This document shows positions 10,701 to 22,704 of a stretch of DNA of 64,000 nucleotides, piece by piece. The position numbers and the translations under genes are program-made. The DNA is from Pelodera strongyloides (taxonomy: Eukaryota > Nematoda > Chromadorea > Rhabditida > Rhabditidae): the NCBI GenBank assembly GCA_036852015.1, contig JAANDG010000267.1, positions 74,501 to 138,500 of the forward strand, written 5' to 3'. The notes under the pieces were generated by a model. It searched no databases, was not told the DNA's origin, and was given only the letters and a program-made list of their open reading frames with translations. The stretch's first letter is position 1; the number at the start of each line of letters is the position of its first letter.

Positions 10701-13540
10701 TTTTATAATTCGGGGAAAGAATTGCCCAAGTGTTGCGCGTCATTATTGCCACAAGCTTAATGTGCCCGGATCGTATGACATCTCATTGTTTTGGGCCCTA
10801 AGGGCTCTTACGAGCGCTGGGACCCTTGGGTTCCCGGTCCCGGGCCCGGGGACTAGGAATTGCCTTTTTGGAAACTTTTGTTCTTTAATTAATTCATTGT
10901 GGTCGTTGAGCCGCTGTATGATGTTAGAAGGCACGAAAATCAATTCGTTCCCGACGCTTTTGAAACGGGGTAGTCTCACTCAAAATTCTTTTTTTTTATT
11001 CCTTATATAGATTACAAAAGGAAACCCAAGATTTGAGACGACTCATCTCTTTAAAGATCAATCGAATGTGTTTGTGCTATATGTTTGCGCTTCCTTCCTC
11101 GTTCGTTATACTTACAACACAACAACATATTTGTTTGGTAACGAAGGAAGGTTGAACAACTCTTTAAAAATTGGTCAGTATATGTGTTTCCGAGCCCTCC
11201 GGCTACGTCCTAATGAAATGGAGACATCAAAAAATAGCATTTGATATTTACTTGCGACTATCGAGTTACACTCTCTGTGAGTATCGGTAACACACCCGAT
11301 ATAGCCATATTATAGAATGTTTGGGAATTTTCAGTGAACAAATGCGTTTGGCAACTGTAACATTTTGTCCGCTTAATATTTCGCATATGAAAGTATTATT
11401 TAACTTCGCGCTATCGCTGCACAATAAAGGTCCGCAACCGGGCGGCGAACCTCCACCAGGGTGCCCGGGGTGCGCCAGGGGTTCGCGAATAATTTAATTA
11501 CAGTTGGAACCTTTTTTGGTATGTTTCCCATTTCATCTGCCTATCTAATCTTGCTAAAGGCGCGCCAAGGTCTTTATTTCTCAACAGTTTTCTTGATGAT
11601 TTGCGCGTGTACTTTTCGTGTTGCACTTTTCTTTAAACTGTTTTATTATTCTTGCAAATCGAGCTGAGCTTCTCACTTATCATCCCTCACCTACGCATGT
11701 ATAGTTATATAAGTAAACAAAATTAAAAACTATCCATTTGCAACACTCGGCAACTGCCGATATAATTCATATAGGCAGTTGTAGGTTAGCTGCCGGTTAG
11801 CGCCACTAATTATTCCATCGCCGCTAGTCGTATTTACGTGCTGGCATACAAAGGTAAGTTAGCCCTCTTCTAGAAGTTAGCATTTGTCTGTAGATGAGTT
11901 TTAGACTATATTTAGACAGGTTTCACAAAAATTAGCCCCTGTGTTAGGCGACCCTCCCCTGAGTTCTTGACTTTTTGACCTCATTGTGCTTTCATTCCCC
12001 TGACCTTAATACCTTAAGCCGTAAGGTCTCGGGTTCCGCGTAGAAAGTTAATTAAATTCAGCGATTTATTCCCAAAGGACCGGCTATTTTTCACACGTTT
12101 TCACGTCAAATCGCGTCAAAATACGCTCTGAGATCAACCAAGAAACAAATAGTAAAGTGGTGGGGTGCGTGGTTTTTGAAACGTATACTGGACTCCTGTA
12201 TTATGTGCAAATTTCTGCGTTCATGCTTGCTCTTCCGCCTTCCGCGCACAAGCGCAGAATAGTAAAATTTTAATGTAGGGTATGGATCTCTGTTTTCCAG
12301 AAAGTTTCAAAACCACGTGCCGTACCGCTTTGAAGGGTCGGGCGCTTGAATTTAAGTAAAGCGTATTGATGTGTTAAACCCATGTCTGATTACTGTAGAT
12401 GGGCAGTTTGTCATGTTTATCAGAAGCTACACACGTCATACAAGCGTTTTATCTGCTCCGCCTAGCCTTTATCTGTATAATTTGTACTTACGTTATATGT
12501 TTGCTAATTATATACAATTACCTACAGTGATTTTAACTTAATAACATGGCTTCTTGGCGTTAATTGCTGTTTTCGCGTTCAAAATTCTGCTGCTAATTGC
12601 ATATAATTTTCGAAAGAAGCCCTTTTGCCGTACTTGTGATACAGTACTAAATAGTACTAATACTGAAAATCTACTGGCCCGGGTAAGTTTACGTAGTTTT
12701 TTGGCTTTTGAATTCTTTCTAATATTTTTGTGAATTATGAAGATAGAAGAATTGTGAAAAGCACAAACTTTTCACGAAACGTTTACCCCACTACGGTTGG
12801 CAGGTTTGATTTCATCAGTATAACTCCTTCATGGAAAACCAAACACTCCGATATGGCCCCGATTTTTGCCCCAAAAACCGGATATGGCCCTGATCAAGTC
12901 CCTCAAAAAATTGGGGTCTGATAGGGTCATATCGGGGTTTTCACTTTCCTGTATTACTACACGATACACTTGCACTATTCTACTTGAAAAAAAAAACTTT
13001 GTAAGTGAGCCTGTAGCTTTGCAGCGTAAACTTTATTTACAGGGCTTGTCCACTTACCTTACGCAAAGATCTAATTTATCATCTCTAATCATCACTGACA
13101 TAGTGTTATCTTCCAGCTTCTGTCGTCACTAATTAATTGCTGCTTCGCTGAATATTTTATTGTTTTCAATTGGCGGAAATTAGGCTAATTGTTTGGAACC
13201 ATGCAAACCAAACACGTGACAATTTCCGATTAGTTTAGATGCTCCCGTTTTCTTGATGAAAAACTTTTCGAAAAACATTGTCTCTTTTTTTTTTCTTGTC
13301 CGTTTCCTTGTTTATGTTGACATTTTCCAGATTTTTTTGTAAATAAATATTCATTATTACATCATTTCCTACATCAACTTACGTCGGGAAGCATTATCAA
13401 GAGAATAAAAAACGCGACGAATTTCTAGCAATAACCGTTAGACGCCTGATTCGTTAGTTATCTAGAATTTCAATGTATACATGGTACAATTGCACAATTT
13501 ATATGCTTTTGTTGAAAATCACTTGTCCTACCGCTTTCAA
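10700..13540. other. Non-coding stretch, mostly unassigned
   Basis: A GC-rich palindrome (CCCGGTCCCGGGCCCGGG) lies near 10830-10850. A CACGTGG-family foldback lies at about 12160-12333: the left end reads GTGGTTTTTGAAACG, and the right end AACCACGTGCCGTACCGCT. I saw no exon with plausible splice signals and coding frame elsewhere in this interval. Confidence 0.4.
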
Positions 13541-13544
13541 TTAT

Positions 13545-13682
13545 CTCTCTCTCTCTCCCTCTCCCCTCTCTCGCTCTCTCTCTCTCTCTCTTTTCTCTCT
13601 CTCTCCCTCTCTGTCGCTTTACCCCTCTTTTCTCTCTCTCTCCCTCTCTCTCTTTCTCTCTCTCTCCCTCTCTCTCTCTTTT
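13545..13682. repeat. CT microsatellite
   Basis: Interrupted CT repeat. The open frames in three reading directions are compositional artefacts. Confidence 0.9.
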
Positions 13683-13964
13683 TCGAACCATTCAACAATG
13701 CATGATTAACGTACGGAAGTGAAACTTGTCCGTATCAAGTTTGAACTCCGTATGCATTGTTTATGTAAGGCTGTCACGTCACTTTTGCAGTCGTTGAGTG
13801 GACTTTAATAAAGCGATATAGCACGTCGTTTTTCTTACTAAACAACAGCTCATCCCTGTATTCTATGAAAATTGAGTGTCGTTATGTGCTATTCCGGCGC
13901 AGAGTGAAACACAACTTGCATCACAGACGAAAGTGGCAATCTTACGGCGCGTAAAGTTCATTTG

Positions 13965-14220
13965 GCAACGTGGTGGCGTGCAAAAATGCACGCGGAATGG
14001 AAATGACGCGCAACTTACCCGCCGTTATCACGCACCTTGCACGCAAAAGCCCGATACGAAATGGCACTTTATGGCGTGCAAGCGACAACCTCACTTCTTC
14101 ATAGCGTGGAGCGGCAACGTTACGGGGCAACTTGCACGCCGGAACCCAACAGCGTGTCACTTTTTTTAAGCGGCATGCACGCCGTAACGTTGCCGCTTGC
14201 ACGCCAAGTTTCACGTTGCA
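13965..14220. repeat. GC-rich hairpin cluster (GCGTGCAA motif)
   Basis: Multiple copies of GCGTGCAA and its complement, including the pair GCGGCAACGTTACG (about 14110) and CGTAACGTTGCCGC (about 14183). The block can fold extensively. A similar short block occurs at 59230-59330. It overlaps long frames on both strands, but none shows splice structure. Confidence 0.6.
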
Positions 14221-15406
14221 TAATACTACAGTTAAGACCACGTGCAGTACGTCGAGTGGACTTTAGTGCTGATCGGTCCACGAGCGAGAAGTTATCTATT
14301 CTCCGATTTTCATGTTTATACTTGCACCACTACTTTCGAAAAAGTGGGGTCAGGTGTAATTGTTGTTCGCCTAACAAAGTAATGTGGAACTAAACTCCGA
14401 AATTTAGTTGTTTCCTGACAAATTATGCAAATTTTGCACTCAAGTTCTTACAACATAATTAGAAAGGCGGAATATTTAACTACAGTGTCTTGTTTACTTA
14501 AGCATTGCGGGTGCACTTACGCTCGTTACTTATTTGTCTTGCTTTTCCATGTACGGAATTCATGTAGATGTAGCCGTATTTATATGTCTTGCACTTGCCG
14601 AGAGCATCTCAGTGATTAGACGCGCAATATATGTTTTTAAGTGACTGAGCAACACGGCAAGTTGAATTATTTAGTGAAATGTGGATTTTATGGCAACCCA
14701 TATCAAAGTAGTATGGGGCGAACGGAAAAGTTAATATCTCAGTTTGGCGACCGGTTCTGGATTTCTTGAAGTTAAAGTGTGACTTTAATATAAGTGTTCA
14801 TCATGGTATTATGCCTTGTCACGGCGTTTAGTGTTAGCCAATATATTTCAGAGCTCTAGGTCTTCGACAAATAGTCAAGTATATCATCATAGAATTGCTA
14901 TTGTCTTAGAATTACACCTAGAACCCAGCAGCAAAAACGCAGTGTAAAATAATAAACTATTAGGGGGTATTTTCCTGAACGTTCTTTGAAGTCTGAATCC
15001 TTCCTTGCAATGTTTTGTTGAGCAATATACTTTTCATAAACATCTTATTTTTCTGACCAACGGCGAGTTGCAAGTTGCAATTCAATCAAGCCCTGCTAGT
15101 ATTAATCAGCGAATTATACCTCATACATTACTCTGCTAGGCCTGGTATCAGTCTATTGATTTTTGTTCTATTTCGATCGTTGATTCAAGAAACAATATAT
15201 TGGTCTTATATCGTAGCCGCGCGCTTCGCACAGTCATTCGCCAGGTTCTCGCGAAGGCAGGGCGAAGTCGCCGCACTCCTTTTCATCTACACCACTTTTC
15301 GCATCTTCGCGCCAGGATATCGCCGCGCGATATTTTTGGCTCAGGTTTTCGCGGTAAAAATGGTTCTTTTTTAATGAGGTCGATTTATTATCAAAATTTC
15401 TTTCAG

Positions 15407-15488
15407 GAAGAGCATCATAACAGCGAAATGGACGATTTGACAGCATCTCCCTCGTTCAGGCGAACGCAATCGTGTCGGGTACCAAAAA
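15407..15488 (+). other. Candidate trans-spliced first exon (possible globin alternative 5' exon)
   Basis: A strong acceptor (TTTCTTTCAG, ending at 15406) precedes a short leader, an ATG at 15428, 20 full codons, and a consensus donor (GTGAGT at 15489). The predicted start is MDDLTASPSFRRTQSCRVPK. The exon ends in phase 1, the same phase as the first exon of the globin gene, so it could join globin exon 2 (22929) without shifting frame. I found no closer compatible exon downstream. The 7.4-kb gap and the lack of transcript data keep this a proposal. Confidence 0.4.
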
Positions 15489-16037
15489 GTGAGTTTGGTA
15501 TTTTTGTAAATATTTTGGGCTTTTTTTTGTGGCTCAGCCATGTAAGGTTGAGAATCTACACCCGAAAAGAAATATGACATTGAACGCGAAACTCGAACTT
15601 ACACACACAACTGCTGCAGATTTTGGTTTGGTAGCAATGCTAGCAATTGGTAGCAATGGTAGCAGTTGGTATCAAGGGCAGCAATTGGTAACAATGGTAC
15701 CACTGCACTTCAGTTCTTCACTATGCATCAAACTTCAGCCTTATTCCGCAATCATTAGTATTTGATCTCTTCATATCGTTGTTAATAGCCAGTTGCGGGC
15801 AGCGTACCACTGATGAAACTCGGGTGGTGCGCAGCGGAACTCTTGCGCGAATGTTTCGCCAGGTAGGTGTGGCGCCTTTTCGAAAATAAAAATGGTGAAG
15901 AACCATCTATACGAGTGTGCGGCGACTTCGTCCCGTTTTCGCCAGTTTGACGCCAAAAATTGGCGAGCGGTCGAGGTGCACGGCGAGATGTAGAAGGACC
16001 TGATTTTTCCGCCGCGCATCATCAGAGTTTCGCGTTG

Positions 16038-16110
16038 ACTGGGCGTGCTGGTTATAGCGATGGATTGGTAATCCAAGGACTCTGGTATTCGATATTCTTG
16101 CGACCAAATT
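16038..16110 (+). pseudogene. Degenerate tRNA-like sequence, possibly SINE-derived
   Basis: Contains an A-box/D-arm-like stretch (GCTGGTTATAGCG), an anticodon-arm-like stretch (TGGATTGGTAATCCA, which would carry GGT for threonine) and a TTCGA-type T-loop (GGTATTCGATATT). The acceptor and T stems pair poorly, so this is not an intact tRNA. It sits at the end of a GC-rich repetitive block (15790-16110), which suggests a tRNA-derived short interspersed element. Confidence 0.35.
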
Positions 16111-16662
16111 CCAATATTCTTGTTCATTACCAGTGCTGTTGGGTGCATGTTTAAACTATCTATGGACACTAATAGTTTGTTTTCGTCCAACAATGAGCAA
16201 TTTTGAGGGAATATCTATTTTCCATCCTCTTCCTGCCCAAATAATTGGCACTTGTGTGTGTGGCCCCGGTGCGCAACGATTCCAATTTCCGCTAATGTAT
16301 GTTTGGATATGGAGATTCTCTCTCTCTCTCTGTGTTCGTTTTTCTACCTCAATGAGAAGCAGAGTGGGAGAGAGGGAGAGATAGAGAGAGATGCATAGAT
16401 AGAGAGAGATATAGAGTGGGAGAGAGATGAAGAGAGACAGGGAAGGGAGAGAAAGGATGTCAGAATTTTCCTTTCCACAATTCTGATGAACCCTTTGCTT
16501 TGTGTTTATTACACACGTTTTCCCAGAAATGGGATTTCGTTTCTCTTAGTAGGTAGGATTGTAAGACTACCTAAGGCAAATAGCCAAGCTTTAGGTAGCG
16601 AAATTCTGTTCACTTCTTAGCTCTTTTTTCCCCAGTATAGATGGCTAGGTGAGATCCTATCC

Positions 16663-16680
16663 TCTCTCTCTCTCTCTATC

Positions 16681-16719
<39 letters not shown>

Positions 16720-16950
16720 TTCCCCATCTCTAGTTTTTCCGTGAATTAATTCCCGTATTTTGTGATGTAATAAATGTACATAAATCAACCCATGATTCGC
16801 CAAAGCAACATCTTCAATAGATCAAAGATGATACCGCATGTAAATCTACTCATTGTCAGACAACGAAATGATCGAGAGATAGAGGGAGAAAGTTAAAGAG
16901 AGTTGTGACAACAGAGAGAATCAGAGAGAGAGAGAGAGAGAGAGAGAAGT
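16663..16950. repeat. CT and GA microsatellites
   Basis: A CT tract (16663-16715) and a GA tract (16923-16947) flank unique sequence with no visible exon. GA-rich runs also occur at 16365-16460 and 17527-17640. Confidence 0.85.
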
Positions 16951-17159
16951 AGAGAGTTAGAAATTTGTATGTGGTGTTTGACAACTCTGCGGAAAATCAA
17001 ATTTAGGAGCATTACTTCATCTCAGTTGCAGGATTTGATGTTTCTCCCAGCAAACATATTTCATCTCTTCTTTCGGTTTCGCAAATCCGTGAAAGTAGAA
17101 AATACAAGCACGAATATCCCTTCTTGCCACAGTATTACATCCTTATTAAAGTGATGCGC

Positions 17160-17319
17160 CACGTGGTTTGTGAAACGTATGCTGGAAAACGGCATTCTCA
17201 TGTGTTATGTACTATTTGTGCTTCTGTGCGTTTCCGACAAGGAATGGAAGGCAATTTGCATTTGATACAAGGAAATGCAGTTGGGCAATATAGTTTCACA
17301 AAACACGTGGCATATGGCT
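17160..17319. mobile_element. CACGTGG-type foldback
   Basis: After TTAA (17156-17159) the element begins AGTGATGCGCCACGTGG and ends CACGTGGCATATGGCT. The arms are about 35 bases. It is the same family as 5958 and 26170. Confidence 0.65.
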
Positions 17320-18071
17320 TCAAATTTTTCTTGGCATTCGTCGTTAGATATTATCCCTCAGGTTAACTTGCGAAATGCTTCTTGGGCAATCTTAAGCCAA
17401 CTTTAGTTCTGTTCTTATGGTTAGTCAAGAGTCAAGAATGCCAGAAAACGAAAGAATAAGAATATAATTATTGCTTATTCGAGCATATCCCTAGAAGACA
17501 ATAAGCTGAAGACCCAGAAAAAGATGGAGAGAGAAGGAGACAGTGAGAGAGAGGGAGAGAGAAAGAATGAGATAATGAGAGGGAGGGAGAGAGATAGAGA
17601 GAGACAAAAATAGCGGGAGAGACAGAGACAGAGAGCATGCCCTTAAATTTAGTTTTCTGAGCACGTGACTTTTCAATTTTCTTGTTTGAAAAATTTGTAT
17701 GCGAATTCGAAGTCGGTTAGCTATAACATGTATGTTTCTATCCCTCTGTACTTGTCTTTCTATTTTCTCTCTCTCCCTCTTTCTATTCTCTCTCTCTCTG
17801 TTCTCTCTAGTCTCTATTCTCCCTCTACATCTCCGTTCCCTCTCTTTTTAATTCTCTCTTTACGTGTCAAATTTCACTTTTCATTGGAATCGAGAGCTGC
17901 CTTATTACGATATGAAAGGAAATGATTTCCAACGTTTTTTTTTCAATTCGAATCTGATTAAATATGCATAGCTTGTCACTCGTCACCCATGTAAAGCTCT
18001 ACTTGATAAAAAATTACAAAGTGAGATATCCATGCGCGATTTTAGTTCCGGAAGGGCAAGTGGGACCAAAA

Positions 18072-18243
18072 AGCAATATGATATGAAACGTGGGTTGCGA
18101 AGCTTATTCTGTGCAACTGCACTCCAATGCATTATATGCCAAGTGTGTCCCATTGCGTGGACTTCCTCAATGGAATTCACTCAATTTGCGCTTAATTCAT
18201 GGAAGAACTTGTAGACGCTTCACGAACAACGTGCCATAGCGCT
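18072..18243. mobile_element. CACGTGG-type foldback, diverged
   Basis: The left end AGCAATATGATATGAAACGTGG and right end ACAACGTGCCATAGCGCT, followed by TTAA (18244-18247), mark a diverged member of the CACGTGG family. A CT tract follows at 18380-18480. Confidence 0.55.
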
Positions 18244-18539
18244 TTAACATGTTTCGTAAATATGTGCATAAGCTTACGTTGATGATGTGTAGGGTACTAA
18301 TTTAGTTATTCTTGTTCTCTACTTCTCTATTTCTTGTTGTTCGCCAACCAAATCCTCCCTCACCCGCGTCTATCTCTCCCCGTTACTCATCTCTCTCTGT
18401 CTATCTCTCTCTCTCTGTCGATGTGTCTGTCTCTTGCTCTCCCTCTCTCTCTCCCTCTCTCTCTGTCTCTCTCTCACTCTTCCTCTTCCTTTTTTACCTC
18501 TAAACTTCTCATTAATCTTATGAAAAACGCGGATAATTA

Positions 18540-20505
18540 ATCAACGGCGGCTTAGTTCATTTAGCCACGAACGGGCCTATTTCGCGATTCCATTTCCTAT
18601 GTGAATTTTTGTGTTTTTTATCTGCTTTCTCCTTTTATGAGTAAAATAAACAAATAAAATTAGTAAAGCAATCTGTGACTGGCTTTATTCTAACAGTAAG
18701 TTCACCCTTATGATTCTAGTTTGATATACAGTTATAATAGTGTAGTCATTCAACTTTACATAGTGAAAGTTAGTCACTCGGGATTTTCATGGGGCTGACC
18801 TCAAAAGTACAAAGAATCAAATAAAATAAATAGTTTATGCATCAATACAGTGAATTTTGATTCAATACAGTGTTCAAAGTTTATATTATTATTGATGTGT
18901 AGTATGTACAATTTTTGGAATAAAGAGTTAATAATAAAGTTTATATTGCCTTAGTAGTATGTATATTCGCAACGTTTTCTCCTAAATGTCGGAAATACCT
19001 TCCAACAATAAGAAGTCAACATTCGTCTGTGTTAATAATAGAGAAACTCCGCATATATAGAACGTAAACAGCGTTATTTAATTATCCGTCGCCTTGCTAA
19101 TGACATGGCGTATATTTCGCTCTGGAATTGGCTGGCAGCTAAGATAGTTTGTACTAAGATCTATGTAAGTTATTAGGAAACAACTTACCCAAGCTTGCAT
19201 AGATTTTGTACACAGAACTACGAAGTACAACTATTTATCGTTTACGATTATGCGTGCCGTAAAGTACACATTTATTGAGCTGTGCCCTGGCAGAGAGAGA
19301 AGAAAGAAATAATTTCCCCCAAATTTTATTCGCACCTTTTTATTCAATTGGTATTGGACGTCTAACATCGCACGCTTACTTTTCTGTAGCAGCCTGCAAA
19401 AGTTTTTAGTTTAGCACTTCTCGCGCTGCCTGGGGCGGCGCCAGGGGTGCGCTAACGGTACATTCAGTTGGAGCACCTGTGGCGCACGTACGGCACACTT
19501 GGGCCTTCAGTTTTTTTTTGCTGCAACGGGTTTCCATCTGTGTTATTTTTCCGGAAAGATGTTTTGCTTTCCAACAACTTTCGTAATAATTCTCGCAATC
19601 TCTAATTGTTGACTGGTGTTTGCATGGGTCGTTCCCAAATCAGTAAAAGGTTACAATTAGGCTATTTTGGGTCAGTTTGCGCTCGAAAAAGTCAACGAAA
19701 ACATATTTTACATATTTTTTCACGAGCAACAATATATACGTAAACGTTTGCGACTGTCTGCACGTATGTATATATGTGCTCACGGATCACACTTCATTGA
19801 AACTCACCATGATTTCGGGCAAGTGTTTCTGTGCTCATAACTTTTTTCTCTTTGCAGTTTAGCGGCCATTCGATTTTATTTTTCAGCACGTCAAACTCTA
19901 TCTAATGTGTAAAAAAAAATAAAAATCCGTGATGTTGCCAACTTATCGTTTCCTAGTCAGTTTGATGCACATTTACATTAGTCAAGTAACATTGTCTAAC
20001 AGTGTAGTCAGGAAGACAGAATTTTAACTTGCGACTCGTTTCAGTACACTTTTCAGATTTAGGTTAGGCACGTTGCTAAAGATTAGCCTACTTACCACTC
20101 GCTTGCCCTTGGATTCTTAGAATTAGACTCATTTTCTATTTATGTTTTATATCACAACTGCTCCAAAATATGGCACTTTGCTATTGCGTGATTTGTCCTT
20201 TTTATACTAGGAAATATAGAGAAATAAGCCTAAATAGTCTTGCTTATCATAGGGCGAGGAGTTTTTCTGGGAATCTTTATAAATAAACAGTAAACTGTGT
20301 CTTAATTTCATGGTATATATATTTAACTCCGATTGGATTAACTGATTAACCATAGGTAACCACATCACTCTGTATCCACCTTCGCCTTATCTTATTTATG
20401 TAAAACATCATTCCAAAATTTTTTGTCGGGATTAGACCCAGTAATGAATATAAATACACAGAAATATGGTCTTCAACGTTGCTTGACTCTACACTGAGGA
20501 AACTT
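18540..20505. other. AT-rich non-coding stretch
   Basis: No exon chain recognised. The only structured segment is a GC-rich patch near 19425-19500 containing GGCGGCGCCAGGGGTGCGC, similar in flavour to other GC-rich hairpin patches in this window. Confidence 0.4.
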
Positions 20506-20590
20506 GGCCGGTGCGCGGCCTACACTGCGCCCGAAATGGGTGGGCCGCCGTGTGTGGGCCCACCCCTTTTTTGTAGGCCGCGCACCGGCC
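20506..20590. repeat. Perfect GC-rich palindrome
   Basis: A 19-base arm, GGCCGGTGCGCGGCCTACA (20506-20524), is matched exactly by its complement at 20572-20590. A second inner pair, GGGTGGGCC and GGCCCACCC, lies inside. The centre is CGCCGTGTGT. It stands out sharply in an AT-rich region and would form a very stable cruciform or hairpin. Confidence 0.9.
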
Positions 20591-21049
20591 ATATGTCGGC
20601 CGCGCACGCGCCACAGTATCGCGTTGTACTTTTCAAATTTATTATTTTGATTAGGACTGAATCTCTGAGTTAATGATTAACCTAGTTTCTTAAACGTTAT
20701 ATCTAGGCTACAAGCTTACCTTAGTTTATGTTTCCGGAATAGTTCCGAATAACTTCCTACTTCGGACAGTACAATTTTTCGATGTTCTGCTTCATGTTGG
20801 TGCAGTTTGGAATAGGAGAGATTTCCGATCAGTAAGAAACATCAAAGAATATATGAGAAACATTGGTCAATTGCCCAATAATTGTTAGACATATGCCAAT
20901 TCTAAGCTCGTGCAGCCGTGACGAGCTTCCACGGTGACAGGCACAACTAACAATTATCTTGCTATATGGCTTATGTGTTTTGCTCATGTCTCACGAATGT
21001 ATAATGATTAAAAACCACTGTACTTTGTTTACCATTATTCTTAGGGCGC

Positions 21050-21275
21050 ATTCGAGATGGACATTTTCCGGAAAAGAAAAGAAAAAAGTGGTTCGAGATG
21101 GACACCGAGAAAAAAAATAATACATGCAAAATAATTGTCGAAAATGCAAATGTACCGTAATTGAAACTAAAATCAATCGATCATTTGCATGTGTATCGCA
21201 TTCTTTTCTGGTGAAATTCATCTCGAACCAAAAATTTTCTTTTTTTTTTCGGAAATATCCATCTCGAATGCGCCC
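21050..21275. repeat. Imperfect foldback around 21.05-21.28 kb
   Basis: The arms contain GGGCGCATTCGAGATGGACA at the left and TCCATCTCGAATGCGCCC at the right, with related ATCTCGAACCA pieces inside. It is probably another short inverted-repeat element, of about 230 bp. Confidence 0.6.
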
Positions 21276-22704
21276 TTATGCTTATGAAGGCCATTTTGCT
21301 TATGGTTTTCCCATTGTGCTTATATAGAAAGTCATAATCATTGGTAAGCATAGTATTCCCATATAGGAAGCATTCCCAGAGAAATTGTTTCGCTAATAAG
21401 CAATATTCAATATTTTGGCAGTATGTATGAAATAAAGTTCTGAGGTCTAGGCTTGACGTTGGACATTGCTCTTCTCCTCTTGTTGATTTGTAGGAAATTC
21501 TCGAAAAAAACATTGCTTCTTTAGCTTAGTTATTTCTATTTTTAGCCTCAAGAGAATGCACCTGTCCTCTATTTAGAACTTAGACCCACTCTCACGCTCT
21601 GATTTTCGATGTTGTTTTGGCATTGTTGAACTCTGAGTCCCGTGTACTTACTGAGATTTCGAAGCGTTAAGTATCGTAAACAACTTCGCGCGCCTTGGGT
21701 TGGGACACTTTATGCCCTAAAAATTCTAAAATCCAGCTCTGGAATAAGCTCTATGCCAATCTATGAGTCGCTGTGAACTATTCATTAAACAAGATGCGCT
21801 TTTTACGTTTTTGAGCAGATGTATTATTAATTGGTGACAAGTTTGATTCACAATTTTGTGAGTTTTCTACATGCGCTAAGGTAGCTTTTCAAAAGTATTA
21901 TCTAATAATTACGACAAACTTTTATGACTTCAAATATATTTACTGTTCTAAAAAAAGCTTCTTTTTTTACCATAACTCTGGCGTGAAAAAAAAATGATTT
22001 TATTATAACTCGAACAGACAGCTGCTTTTAATTGAGAAGTTGTGAATAATAATTAATCACGAAATTTAAAATGTTATTTCTGTAAGAACGCCCGTTTATG
22101 GAAATTGGCTTTGCTGAGCTTACTGTGTGTGTGTCCTGTGGCCTTTAGCCTGTAGCGTACAAAAAATTCGAAAAGTAATTTTTGAATTCAGACAAGACTT
22201 ACTGTACAGCTCTGTGAATATTGCTTGACGAATAAAACCTGTTCCCGTTTTCAGTTTTATGTATTTTTTACTGTTGTCCCTTTAAACTTAACAGTTATCA
22301 CTTTCCTAATGCTTCTTTACTTCTTATACTTTATACTTACTCTCCTATACTCTTTCACCGAATTCGTCAAATGGGTTCCTCTCCTCTCCTATGCTTTACG
22401 TTTCTGTACTTTCGCGGAATTCTCGTCGTTCATCTTATCCTTATTTATTGAATGTTCACAAATTTTCTTTATATAATCTTATCGTGTAAGAAAGAGCAAT
22501 TTAGCACTTCCTTTACTGCTGACAACTTGTTGTTCTTCGTACCTCTTATTTGCGCTCATACCGCTCAATTCACTATAGTTGCCATCGGCTTCGATATATC
22601 CTGTGTCTTTTACTTTACTGCTACCAACTTTAGAAATATACCGCACTTTGTCCATATCCTCCATTCTCGAATCGCATTATCTGATAACTAATCATTCTTA
22701 CAAA

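Noticed and set aside
13470..13691. Arg/Glu-rich open frame on the minus strand (also 58378-58722)
   Set aside because: A GA/CT repeat read in the coding direction; pure composition artefact.
13876..14393. Overlapping long frames on both strands
   Set aside because: They lie in a GC-rich hairpin block that suppresses stop codons in several frames; no splice signals.
15771..16193. 140-residue minus-strand frame
   Set aside because: It runs across a GC-rich repeat and the tRNA-like remnant, with no recognisable domain.
22479..22664. 61-residue minus-strand frame head-to-head with the globin gene
   Set aside because: The composition is protein-like and starts with ATG, but there are no partner exons, no motif and no clear polyadenylation signal. 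It is too weak to list as a gene.
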